Positions 7,081-15,910 of a DNA stretch of 64,000 bases are shown one piece after another (positions within the stretch are counted from its first letter, which is position 1; the number at the start of each line of letters is the position of its first letter). This DNA comes from Thiodiazotropha sp040507225. Its GTDB lineage: Bacteria > Pseudomonadota > Gammaproteobacteria > Chromatiales > Chromatiaceae. Below the pieces are notes generated by a model that saw only the letters and a program-made list of their open reading frames with translations, searched no databases and was not told where the DNA came from. The position numbers and the translations under genes are program-made. The stretch lies in NCBI GenBank assembly GCA_040507225.1, contig JBEVVG010000001.1, forward strand, positions 620,001-684,000, given 5' to 3'.

Positions 7081-10000
7081 ATGATAAATGAAAATCAGGG
7101 TTACACGAACAGGGTGGCAACATCGTTGATGTTGATGACCCTGCTGTTGATGTCCTCTGCCTTGAATGCCGCGCAGTTCAATCTGAACGTGGTGGATGGG
7201 GCAGGCAATCCGGTCAACGGATTTCGCTGGGTGATCGAGAGGGATACCACTTACGCGGTGGATCCCACCAACCCCGCGACCACCGCAGACCGCTCGGCCA
7301 CCTCTAACGGTCTCCTGTCCCTTGGTTTTCACGCCAGCCATCACCCGGTGGCTACCGGTCAGACGGATGCGGCGGACCTGAACGGTAACAGCGACACTGA
7401 CGCAGCCACGGTGCTGAATATCACGCCGGGTCGCTACTACGTCTCAGTGCTGCCTTACTCAGGGCATAGCATCAGCGGTGCCCCGGTCACGGTGCTGCCG
7501 AATGCGGACGATCCGAACAATAACCTGGACGACCTGACGGTGACGGTGCAGGCGCACCCGATCCCCACCGCGCAGATCTCCATCTATCTGTTCCACGACA
7601 ACAGCCCGATCAACGGCGCCCCCGACCTTCCGGAAGAGACCAATCCGGCGCCGGGTGAGACAGGCCACGTGGACTGGTCACAGTTCAACCTGTTCCTGGA
7701 AGAACCGGGCGGCCGCTACGGCATGGCCGGCGGCCAGGTGATTCAGGATGCCTTCGCCAATCCCCTGGGTACCGTGTACCGTGAGGACTGTGGCATCAAC
7801 AACCAGCCGGACGCCGATCCGCTGACCAACTTCATCTGTTTCGTCAACGGCGCTCCGATCGTCGAGTCGCTGGGTAACGGTACCCTGCAGCCGAACTCGG
7901 AAGGCCTGCTGGTGGTCAAAAACCTGGCCCCCGGCAAATACGGTATCATCATCAACCCGCCGACCAAGGGCGCCAACGAGTCCACCGGTTGGGTCCAGAC
8001 CAGCACCATCGAAGGCACCAAGGTCATCGATGCCTGGGTCAAGGCCAACGAGCCGGCGGCCTTCGTGGAGTTCGGCCCCCCCGGTCCGCATGTCTTCATC
8101 GGCTTCATCAAGCCTTCCGTGGATGGCGGCTTTCCTCCGCTGCCCGCGCCCGGTGCGGGTGAGACCGCTGCGACCGTCTCCGGTACGGTCACCGATATTC
8201 ACCTGTCCCGCCCGCCGTTCTCCCAGTTCTACAGCGGCCGTGATTTCCCGGGTTGCTGGATCGGTATCAATGACATGGCCGGCGGCGGCATCGGTACCGG
8301 CGTCTACGCCACACCGTGCAGCAACAGCGGCTTTTCGATTCCCGGTGTGCGTCCCGGCAGCTACCAGCTGGTGGTGTTCGACAGCAACCTGGATGCGGTG
8401 ATCAGTGCCCAGCCCTTCACCGTCAATGCCGACGGTACCTGTAATGCATTGGCCAGTTGCGACCTGGGTACCGTGGGTGTGTTCAACTGGTTTGCCCGCC
8501 TCAACACCGGGGTGTTCCTGGATGAGAACCAGAACGGTTTCTGGGATCTGGAAGAGCAGGGCATCGGTCCGGAAAGCCAGAGTGTCTCCCTGCGCTGGCG
8601 TGATGGCACCATGTATCAGAGCTTCCCCACCGACGGGGAGGGCATGGCGCCTTTCGACGAGAAATTCCCCTTCTTCCACTGGTTGGTCGCTGAGGTCAGC
8701 TTCTCCAATAAGAAGGCCACCGGCGCTACTTTCGTTGCCGATGCGGGCGGTGCAATCGATCCCACCATTACCGATTTTCCTGGCTTCGGTGAACTGACGC
8801 CCCAGGCTCAGTGTAGCGATCCCTCTCAGTACGATCCGGCCTTCAACCAGTGCCCGACTGAGTTCCGCGTCATCAATCCGGCCACCGGCAACAACTACTC
8901 GCGTACCGTGGTCGGTCCGGTTCTGACCCAGGGTGTTCAGGCATTCCTTGGACAGACCAACGTCCTGCAGTTCGGTAAGACCGACTATGTCAGTTTCACC
9001 CCGCTGGACTTCTCCACCACACCGCCGACCGCACCCCAGTTCGTGGGTGAGAACGGTGGCATCTCGGGTATCGTCTACTACGCCACCACCCGTGCGGAAG
9101 ACGATCCCCAGTTCGCCGCTGCGGAAGAGTGGGAGCCGGGCGTGCCCCGGGTGCAGTTCGCCCTCTACGCGGACGGTGACATCGATTCCTTCCCCGTCGG
9201 CGCAACCTTCCCCAACCAGGCAGGCACCTACGGTGATGTGGACTGGAACGGTGACGGCATCGCGGAAGCGGACGACGGGATGATCGACGATATCGACGGC
9301 AACGGCTGTGTCAGCTACGCCGACGTGGACAACTATCCGTTCGGTAACTTCCCGGGCATCGAGGACATCGATTACAACTGGATCGCCGGCGCGGGTGACC
9401 CGCTCACCGGAGTCTGCGCCCAGGCGGCCGGACCCGGCAACGGTGTGTTCGACCTTCACGACGCGGTTCAGGTGACCACCAGCGACAGCTGGGATGACAG
9501 CCTGCCCACCGGTTGTCAGGGTCGCAACAACGTGCCCGGCGCCGAAGTCAGCCCGGCCATCGCAGATGATCGCTGCTACGACGGCCTGCGCAACTTCAAC
9601 CAGGTGCGCGACGGCGTGTTCGACGGCGGTTATGCCTTCTCCGACTATGATCTGGATCACCTTGCGATCGCCAACCCTGGTGCCGCAGCCGCGATCCAGA
9701 ACTACCTGACCCAGGCGGATGCCGCGGTTCGCGCGGTTGACGCCGACCAGGCAGATCATCTGCAACTCGGCCTGCTGCCGAGCGACTACATCGTACAGAT
9801 GAGCACACCCCCTGGCCTGAAGCAGCTCAGCGAGCACCACAAGAATGTGGACTTCGGTGACGAATACATCCCCCAGGAGGGTCAGGGTATCGAGCCGACA
9901 CTGCAGGCGCTGCCCCCGGCCTGTGTGGGTGAAGCCCATGTCGTACCTGCCTATCTGGCGATGGTCACCATGGACGGTAGCGGCAACGCCGATCAGCTGA

Positions 10001-13000
10001 TTCCGGGTGTGGAAGCAATCGAAGCACCTTTCGCGGGTGAGGCTCGTCCCTCCTGTGACATGAAGCAGGTACCGCTCTCCTCGGCGCAGAACGCCGCGGC
10101 TGAGTTCTTCGTCATGACGGATGTGCCGAAGGCGGCCAACGTTTCGGGCATGATCCTCAACGACCTGGCCAACGAGTTCAACCCGAACTCGCCCAACTTC
10201 GGTGAGAAGTATGCACCTCCGCATACTCCGGTGGCCTTCTATGATTGGAACGGCAACCAGGTCAACCGGGTCTATGCGGACGAATACGGTCGCTACAACG
10301 CGATGGTGCCTTCCACCTCCACCGCCAACCTGCCCATGCCTTCCGGCATGTCGCCGAACATGCTGATTTCCTGCATGAACGACGCAGGTCCGGTGGTCAA
10401 CCCGCAGTACAACCCGAGCACCGATCCGGGCACGGGTATCGATGGCAGCGGCCAGCCGAAGATGATCGTCGATCCGTTCTTCGATCCCCGCTACAGCCAG
10501 TTCTGCTACACCTTCCAGTACATGCCGGGCACCATCACCTACCTGGATACCCCGGTGGTACAGATCGCGGCCTTCGCCGGCGTCGGTCAATACCCGCTGG
10601 ATTGTGAGCAGCCGACCAGCACCCCGATGATCTCTTCGGTCACCCGGGTCGGAGGCGGCGGCCCCTTCGCCCTGGCTGGTGAGTCGATCCGTATCGATTC
10701 CATGGGTCACAACGTATCCGTGCCCAACCCGGAATGGGATGGTGTCAACCAGGCTGAGAAAAACATCCTGCGCGACTACCGTTTCTCCGCCCAGGCCCAG
10801 GCCTGGATCGAAGATGCCCTGGGTAACCGCACACAGCTGTCCCGTGTGCAGTCCGGCAGCAATCCCTTCCACATCGAAGCGAGTATCCCGACCGGTGTCG
10901 CAGCCGGTGAATACCAGCTGACCGTGGTCAACAACGATGGAGCGGAGACACCCACCGGCGTGACCCTCACCGTGGGCCTCTCGGAAGGTGTCGGTGTACG
11001 CGGCAACGGCGAACCCTTTAACGTCTGGCACGTGCCCGGTGATTTCGCCACCATTCAGGAAGCCATCGGCAATCCCCTGGAAGGTCAGCCCGGTGTTGAG
11101 GCCGGTGACCTGATCCTGGTCGCTCCCGGCATCTACGACGAACTGGTGATCATGTGGAAGCCGGTGAAACTGCAGGGATGGGGCGCCGGTGCGGTGACCA
11201 TCAATGCACGCCAGTCCCCCACCGAGAAGATCATCCACTGGCGCAACCTGGCCAAGTACCTGGTCGACAGCGGTCTGGTCGATCAACTGCCGGGTCAGAA
11301 CAATGCACCCTTCGGTTTCCCCGGTCTGGCCGGTGGACCCTTCCCCACGGAAGAGGGTGCGGGCGTGTTCGTCAGCGGCCCGCGTCTCGGTCTCGACCGC
11401 TTCGGTCACCCGCGTAACCGCGGGGCTCGGGTCGATGGCTTCACCATCATCGGCGCCAGTACCGGCGGCGGTATCGTGGCCAACGGGTACAACCAGTTCC
11501 TGGCGGTTTCGAACAACCGTCTGGAGGCCAACTCGGGCTTCAACGGTGGCGGTATCCGCATCGGTCATCCCGAACTGAGTCATACCATCGCCAATGAGAC
11601 CGACCCGGCATTCAGGGACGGCGATCCCAACCGCGAGGTCGGTTCCCTGGTCTATGACGACGCAGTGAACGACCAGGTGCGTGTGCACCACAACTACGTG
11701 GTGTTCAACGGCACCCTGAACGGACCTGGTGGCGGTATCGGTATGTATACCGGTGCAGACAGCTATCGTGTCACCGACAACTGGGTGTGCGGTAACTTCA
11801 GCCAGGGCGGCGGTGGCGGCATCGCTCACCTGGGCCTGTCCCGCAACGGCCTGATCGAAGACAACCGTGTCGTCTTCAACGAGACCTTCAGCCAGACCCC
11901 GGGTACTGCGCCTGCGGGTGGCGGCATCCTGATCAGCGGTCAGCCGGCCCTGATCCCCGAGGATGAGACCGGTCTGCTGCTGTCTCCGGGTGCGGGTAGC
12001 GTCACCATCGACGCCAACCTGATCCGCGGCAACCTGGCCGGAGCCGGTGACGGCGGCGGTATCAGCCTGGTCAGCATCAACGGTCAGGATATCGGCCAGA
12101 GTCTCGGCGCCCGGGGCCCCTGGTATCAGGTGCTGGTGTACAACAACATGGTCGACAACAACGTCGCGGGTCTGGCCGCGGGCGGTATCGCTCTGAGCGA
12201 TGCACCCAAGGTGTATATCCGTAACAACACGGTCGCCAACAACGACAGTACCGCAACCGGTTCACAGGCCTTCGCGACACCCACGCCGAACCTGTCCACG
12301 GCGCTGCCGGCGGGCATCGTTTCACGGATGCACAGCGGGGTGATGGCGCAGTTGCTGAACCTGGATGAGAACTCCGGCGATGTGCTGGTCGATCCCAACG
12401 TGTTCGGCAGCCGTCCGGAGGGTTCGCGGTTCTCCGACCCGGTCCTGCGTGACACCATCGTGTATCACAACCGTTCCTTCTACTGGACCAACTTCGATGA
12501 TCCGAACACTCTGACCATCGAGTTCAGCCTGGTTCCGATGACCTGTGATACACCGGCAGCTCCGAACGGTAACGCGAACTGCGACATCACCACCTTCACC
12601 TCCATGGATGCCGTCAGCTGGGATCTTGGAGTGCTGGATGGCACCGTCGAGCAGAGCGGTAACGGCGAATTGCTGAATCCGCGGCAGTCCCTGCTGATGG
12701 CCGGTACGCCTTACCACGGCAGCAACACCTTCATTACCGGGGATCCGGGTTTCGTCAACGCTTACTTCAACGTGGGTCGTGACTCGGTGATGCTGTTCCA
12801 GGAGCCGAAGAGCCTGACCACCGCGGCGGCCTTCGACGAGGGCGGCAACTTCATCCAGGTGGCCTTCGGACCCCTGAGTCTGGTCGAACCGGGTACCAAT
12901 GGAGCTGACCTGTTCGACTATCACCTGGCGGCCGGTTCAGCGGCGATCGATGCGGGTGGCAGCACCCCGGCCAACGGCAGGTTGAGCGTCGACATCGACA

Positions 13001-13056
13001 ACGAACCGCGCCCGACCACCGCCGTGTCCGATATCGGCGCTGACGAGGTGAACTGA
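7081..13056 (+). CDS. giant secreted modular protein (SdrD-like, IPT and right-handed beta-helix domains)
   Basis: Secreted protein of 1991 residues. ATG 7081 is chosen over one at 7051 because GGAG lies nine bases upstream and the protein then starts with a normal signal peptide (hydrophobic stretch about residues 14-28, cleavage near ALNA). Seen in order: several beta-sandwich segments; an SdrD-B-like signature GVFLDENQNGFWDLEEQGI near residue 480; an Asp-rich EF-hand-like patch with DIDGNG near 735; an IPT/TIG-like domain (about 1180-1300); a parallel beta-helix (about 1320-1725) rich in short Gly/Asn turns; and a C-terminus (AIDAGG...DIGADEVN) like 'choice-of-anchor Q' proteins. It heads the series of three cupredoxin genes. 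It may be an adhesin, a scaffold or a carbohydrate-binding matrix protein; the activity is unknown. Confidence 0.88.
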   Translation: MINENQGYTNRVATSLMLMTLLLMSSALNAAQFNLNVVDGAGNPVNGFRWVIERDTTYAVDPTNPATTADRSATSNGLLSLGFHASHHPVATGQTDAADLNGNSDTDAATVLNITPGRYYVSVLPYSGHSISGAPVTVLPNADDPNNNLDDLTVTVQAHPIPTAQISIYLFHDNSPINGAPDLPEETNPAPGETGHVDWSQFNLFLEEPGGRYGMAGGQVIQDAFANPLGTVYREDCGINNQPDADPLTNFICFVNGAPIVESLGNGTLQPNSEGLLVVKNLAPGKYGIIINPPTKGANESTGWVQTSTIEGTKVIDAWVKANEPAAFVEFGPPGPHVFIGFIKPSVDGGFPPLPAPGAGETAATVSGTVTDIHLSRPPFSQFYSGRDFPGCWIGINDMAGGGIGTGVYATPCSNSGFSIPGVRPGSYQLVVFDSNLDAVISAQPFTVNADGTCNALASCDLGTVGVFNWFARLNTGVFLDENQNGFWDLEEQGIGPESQSVSLRWRDGTMYQSFPTDGEGMAPFDEKFPFFHWLVAEVSFSNKKATGATFVADAGGAIDPTITDFPGFGELTPQAQCSDPSQYDPAFNQCPTEFRVINPATGNNYSRTVVGPVLTQGVQAFLGQTNVLQFGKTDYVSFTPLDFSTTPPTAPQFVGENGGISGIVYYATTRAEDDPQFAAAEEWEPGVPRVQFALYADGDIDSFPVGATFPNQAGTYGDVDWNGDGIAEADDGMIDDIDGNGCVSYADVDNYPFGNFPGIEDIDYNWIAGAGDPLTGVCAQAAGPGNGVFDLHDAVQVTTSDSWDDSLPTGCQGRNNVPGAEVSPAIADDRCYDGLRNFNQVRDGVFDGGYAFSDYDLDHLAIANPGAAAAIQNYLTQADAAVRAVDADQADHLQLGLLPSDYIVQMSTPPGLKQLSEHHKNVDFGDEYIPQEGQGIEPTLQALPPACVGEAHVVPAYLAMVTMDGSGNADQLIPGVEAIEAPFAGEARPSCDMKQVPLSSAQNAAAEFFVMTDVPKAANVSGMILNDLANEFNPNSPNFGEKYAPPHTPVAFYDWNGNQVNRVYADEYGRYNAMVPSTSTANLPMPSGMSPNMLISCMNDAGPVVNPQYNPSTDPGTGIDGSGQPKMIVDPFFDPRYSQFCYTFQYMPGTITYLDTPVVQIAAFAGVGQYPLDCEQPTSTPMISSVTRVGGGGPFALAGESIRIDSMGHNVSVPNPEWDGVNQAEKNILRDYRFSAQAQAWIEDALGNRTQLSRVQSGSNPFHIEASIPTGVAAGEYQLTVVNNDGAETPTGVTLTVGLSEGVGVRGNGEPFNVWHVPGDFATIQEAIGNPLEGQPGVEAGDLILVAPGIYDELVIMWKPVKLQGWGAGAVTINARQSPTEKIIHWRNLAKYLVDSGLVDQLPGQNNAPFGFPGLAGGPFPTEEGAGVFVSGPRLGLDRFGHPRNRGARVDGFTIIGASTGGGIVANGYNQFLAVSNNRLEANSGFNGGGIRIGHPELSHTIANETDPAFRDGDPNREVGSLVYDDAVNDQVRVHHNYVVFNGTLNGPGGGIGMYTGADSYRVTDNWVCGNFSQGGGGGIAHLGLSRNGLIEDNRVVFNETFSQTPGTAPAGGGILISGQPALIPEDETGLLLSPGAGSVTIDANLIRGNLAGAGDGGGISLVSINGQDIGQSLGARGPWYQVLVYNNMVDNNVAGLAAGGIALSDAPKVYIRNNTVANNDSTATGSQAFATPTPNLSTALPAGIVSRMHSGVMAQLLNLDENSGDVLVDPNVFGSRPEGSRFSDPVLRDTIVYHNRSFYWTNFDDPNTLTIEFSLVPMTCDTPAAPNGNANCDITTFTSMDAVSWDLGVLDGTVEQSGNGELLNPRQSLLMAGTPYHGSNTFITGDPGFVNAYFNVGRDSVMLFQEPKSLTTAAAFDEGGNFIQVAFGPLSLVEPGTNGADLFDYHLAAGSAAIDAGGSTPANGRLSVDIDNEPRPTTAVSDIGADEVN

Positions 13057-13086
13057 TGAACCGCTCAGACACCAAGACTGTCTGGA

Positions 13087-13123
13087 CCGATCCCCAAGGC
13101 CGGTGTGTGCCGGCCGGGATCGG
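13087..13123 (+). other. intercistronic stem-loop after the giant gene
   Basis: CCGATCCC (13087-13094) and GGCCGG (13098-13103) pair with CCGGCC (13110-13115) and GGGATCGG (13116-13123) around a TGTGTG loop, with a three-base bulge: 14 base pairs. No run of T follows, so it is more likely an mRNA-processing or stability element than an intrinsic terminator. It lies in the 139-base gap before the first cupredoxin gene. Confidence 0.6.
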
Positions 13124-13195
13124 GGAGACGCAGGCAACACCGAGTTATTCAAACTTTCTCTCTGGCAGTTACGAGACCATGAGGAGTAACGCCCA

Positions 13196-14482
13196 ATGAA
13201 CACATTTCGTAAGAACACGCTCGCAGGGGCTATCGCAGTCACGCTGTTGGGTTTCATGGGCAGTGCTGCCGCGGTGGTCAACCTCCAGTGCCCGGGTCCC
13301 ATGAATCCCAGTCCGACCGGTGATCTGGTGGTCGATGCGGCGACCCCGCAACATCCGACCGCCAAGTGCGCCAGCCTGATCGCGGGTGACAGTTTCGCGG
13401 TGATGTCCGACGACAACCCGATGTACATCTTCGGCTTCGGTAACCAGACCGGTACCGCTGAGGCTGATCTCATCGACAACGGCATTCTCGACGCGGAATG
13501 GTCCGGACCCACCATCGAACTGGAGCAGGGTGACGAGTTCTGGCTCAACCTGACCAACGTGGGCACCGTGATGCGTCCTGACCTGTTCGACCCGCACACG
13601 GTGCACTGGCACGGCTTCCCCAATGCCGCCACGGTGTTCGACGGCGTGCCCGAGGTGTCGATCTCCATCAACATGGGCGCGACCCTGACCTACTACTACA
13701 ACGTGGTTGAGCCGGGCACCTATCTCTACCACTGTCATGTGGAGGCCACCGAGCATATGGAGATGGGCATGCTGGCCAATCTCTACGTGCACCCCGCCCA
13801 GGACAGCACCGGCTGTACCGGTATCACCCCTTGCCCGGTCGCCACCCGCAGCGGCGGCAGCGATCCCGGGGCGCCCACCGGGTACACCTATAACGACAAT
13901 GACGGCACCACCGCCTGGGATGTGGAGAAGGCCCTGCAACTGGCCAGTTTCGATTCCGATTTCCACGACGCCAGCCTGTTCGTGCAGCCTCTGCCGTTCG
14001 CCCATCTCGAAGGCAACTACCCGATGTTCAATGGCCGGGGCTATCCGGACACGGTCCAGGCGGGACCCATGCCGGCGCCGATGGATGACGCCAGCGGCAA
14101 GGTGACCGGCACTCCCGGTGAAGTGCTTAACAACGGTACTTCCACCCAGAAACTCGATTCGGTGATCAGCGTCAACCAGGGCGAGCGCCTGCTGCTCAGG
14201 CTCTCCAACGTGGGCCTGGACCGCTTCTGGACCCTCACCGCTCCGGGACTGAAGATGCGCATTGTCGGGACTGGCGCGAAGCTCATGCGTGGCATGGACG
14301 GCAAGAACATCTACCGCACCACCACCTCGGTGAACTTCGGTGGAGGGGAGACCCACGACGTAATCATCGATACCGCGGACATCGAGCCGGGCACCTATTT
14401 CCTGCACGCCACGGAACTGCATCAGATGAGCAACAAAACCCAATTCGACGGCGGCATGATCACCGAGATCGTAGTGAACTGA
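13196..14482 (+). CDS. multicopper oxidase-type protein 1: type 1 copper domain plus half of a trinuclear site
   Basis: Exported two-domain cupredoxin protein of 428 residues with a signal peptide (cleavage near GSAAA, residue 26); GAGGAG precedes the ATG. Seen in domain 1: HTVHWHG at 134-140 and YHCHVEATEH at 178-187 followed by MEMGM. This gives a complete type 1 copper set (His134, Cys180, His187, Met192) plus two His-x-His motifs (137/139 and 179/181) for a type 2/type 3 site. Domain 2 (about 305-428) keeps the cupredoxin fold pattern but no HxH motif; it has only scattered His near its end. A functional oxidase needs four HxH motifs, so this protein alone is incomplete. The missing two are in the next gene, 22 bases downstream. 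Inferred: the two proteins assemble into one oxidase. Confidence 0.87.
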   Translation: MNTFRKNTLAGAIAVTLLGFMGSAAAVVNLQCPGPMNPSPTGDLVVDAATPQHPTAKCASLIAGDSFAVMSDDNPMYIFGFGNQTGTAEADLIDNGILDAEWSGPTIELEQGDEFWLNLTNVGTVMRPDLFDPHTVHWHGFPNAATVFDGVPEVSISINMGATLTYYYNVVEPGTYLYHCHVEATEHMEMGMLANLYVHPAQDSTGCTGITPCPVATRSGGSDPGAPTGYTYNDNDGTTAWDVEKALQLASFDSDFHDASLFVQPLPFAHLEGNYPMFNGRGYPDTVQAGPMPAPMDDASGKVTGTPGEVLNNGTSTQKLDSVISVNQGERLLLRLSNVGLDRFWTLTAPGLKMRIVGTGAKLMRGMDGKNIYRTTTSVNFGGGETHDVIIDTADIEPGTYFLHATELHQMSNKTQFDGGMITEIVVN

Positions 14483-14504
14483 GCGCGAGCCGAACTAGGA
14501 GAGA

Positions 14505-15890
14505 ATGATGATGAGAAAATTATTCAAACAACCTGGACGGCTGCTGAGCGTCCTTTTGCTGGGCATGGCCAGTCTGGCGCCCTGGTCACAGAGCCAGGCT
14601 GCGCATGACATACGCGGTATCACCCCGAACCCCTCGGGTGAGTTCAATCTGTACGCCTTCCCGTTCAATATCAACCTGCCCGAGGGCACCAGTCTCTACA
14701 TGTGGGGATTCGGTGACATGGATCAGGGTGTGGGAGCCACCCATGCCGCGGGTAACGGCTATGCCATGCCCCAGTATCCGGCTCCGACCCTGATCGTGCA
14801 GTCGGGACAGACGGTGACCATCAATATGACCAACTACGGGGTGCCGGATCCGGTGTCGATCGTGGTGACCGGGCATGATGTCACAGGCACCGGCGGTACT
14901 CCGGGTCTGCTCACCCAGGCCGCGAACCTGAACGAGACCGTGACCTACACCTTCACCGCGGGTTCCCCAGGCACCTACATCTACCACAGCATGGACGGGG
15001 CCAACCCGGGTTTGCATGCGGAGATGGGTCTGCAGGGGGTCCTGGTGGTGCGACCCGTCGATGGCACGCGCACCGCATACGGTGACGGTACCGGTACCGC
15101 ATACGATCAGGAAAACCTCTACCTGATGACCGAGATCGATCCGGAGATCCATATCCAGATGGAGAAGGGTCACTACAACCACTTCACCAACTCGGATCGT
15201 TACGCCAAGGTCTGGTTTATCAACGGACGGGTCTTCCCTGACCTGTTTCAGGGCGACTACAACCCCCTGTTCCCGAACCAGCCTTACGAGTCCCTGGTTC
15301 AGGCCCATCCGGGTGACGTGGTGCTGGTGCGCAATGTCAACGCCGGTCAGGATTCCCACCCGATGCACTATCACGGCGAGAACCTGCGTTTCATCGGTCG
15401 TGACGGCAAGATGCTGAGCTCCGACGGTGTGATGGCGGACCTGGGCCGTTCCGACAACACCATCAATTCCGCACCCAAGCAGACCGTGGATGCGCTCTGG
15501 ACCTGGACCGGTAAGGACCTGGGCTGGGATATCTACGGCCATGACACCAACCACGTCTGTGTCGACAACGACGGTGACGGGTTTGGCGACTTCACCACTC
15601 TGGGCACTCACTACCCGGGCGAGTACTGCGCCGATCACGGCGTCGCACTCTCGAGCCTGGTGAACCTGCCCGGCGTCGGCGACATGGGCCTGGGCGGCTG
15701 GTGGAGCGGCAGCCCCTTCCTCGGTGACGTGGGCGACCTGCCTCCGGGTGAAGGCGGCCTGAATCCCTACGGCGGTTACTTTCTGGTGTGGCACTCCCAC
15801 GCGGAAAAAGAGCTCACCACCTTCGATATCTTCCCCGGGGGTAGTCTGGGTGCTGTCGTCATCCTTCCGCCCTACGTTGGCATCGACTGA
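14505..15890 (+). CDS. multicopper oxidase-type protein 2: complementary trinuclear half, no type 1 site
   Basis: Exported two-domain cupredoxin protein of up to 461 residues. The gene begins ATGATGATG; AGGAG at 14498 fits the third ATG (14511) best. Signal peptide cleavage is likely near SQAAH. Seen: domain 1 has a decayed copper site (TGHDVTG, then YHSMDG...LHAEMGL with Ser in place of Cys). Domain 2 has HPMHYHG at 285-291 and WHSHAEKEL at 429-437, i.e. two HxH motifs without the type 1 cysteine. It therefore supplies just the pair lacking in the preceding protein. Between them is an Asp-rich loop (DNDGDGFGDF, about 354-363) like an EF-hand or dockerin calcium loop. Co-transcribed with its neighbours, judging by 22- and 20-base gaps. 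Confidence 0.87.
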   Translation: MMMRKLFKQPGRLLSVLLLGMASLAPWSQSQAAHDIRGITPNPSGEFNLYAFPFNINLPEGTSLYMWGFGDMDQGVGATHAAGNGYAMPQYPAPTLIVQSGQTVTINMTNYGVPDPVSIVVTGHDVTGTGGTPGLLTQAANLNETVTYTFTAGSPGTYIYHSMDGANPGLHAEMGLQGVLVVRPVDGTRTAYGDGTGTAYDQENLYLMTEIDPEIHIQMEKGHYNHFTNSDRYAKVWFINGRVFPDLFQGDYNPLFPNQPYESLVQAHPGDVVLVRNVNAGQDSHPMHYHGENLRFIGRDGKMLSSDGVMADLGRSDNTINSAPKQTVDALWTWTGKDLGWDIYGHDTNHVCVDNDGDGFGDFTTLGTHYPGEYCADHGVALSSLVNLPGVGDMGLGGWWSGSPFLGDVGDLPPGEGGLNPYGGYFLVWHSHAEKELTTFDIFPGGSLGAVVILPPYVGID

Positions 15891-15910
15891 GCAAGCGGGA
15901 GCGTAAGACA

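Noticed and set aside
7678..11829. A 1383-codon open frame on the minus strand inside the giant gene
   Set aside because: It is antisense to a gene with a signal peptide, ribosome site and domain signatures. Its translation is His/Val/Gly/Arg-rich with no family motif; long antisense frames are usual under this GC-rich codon use.
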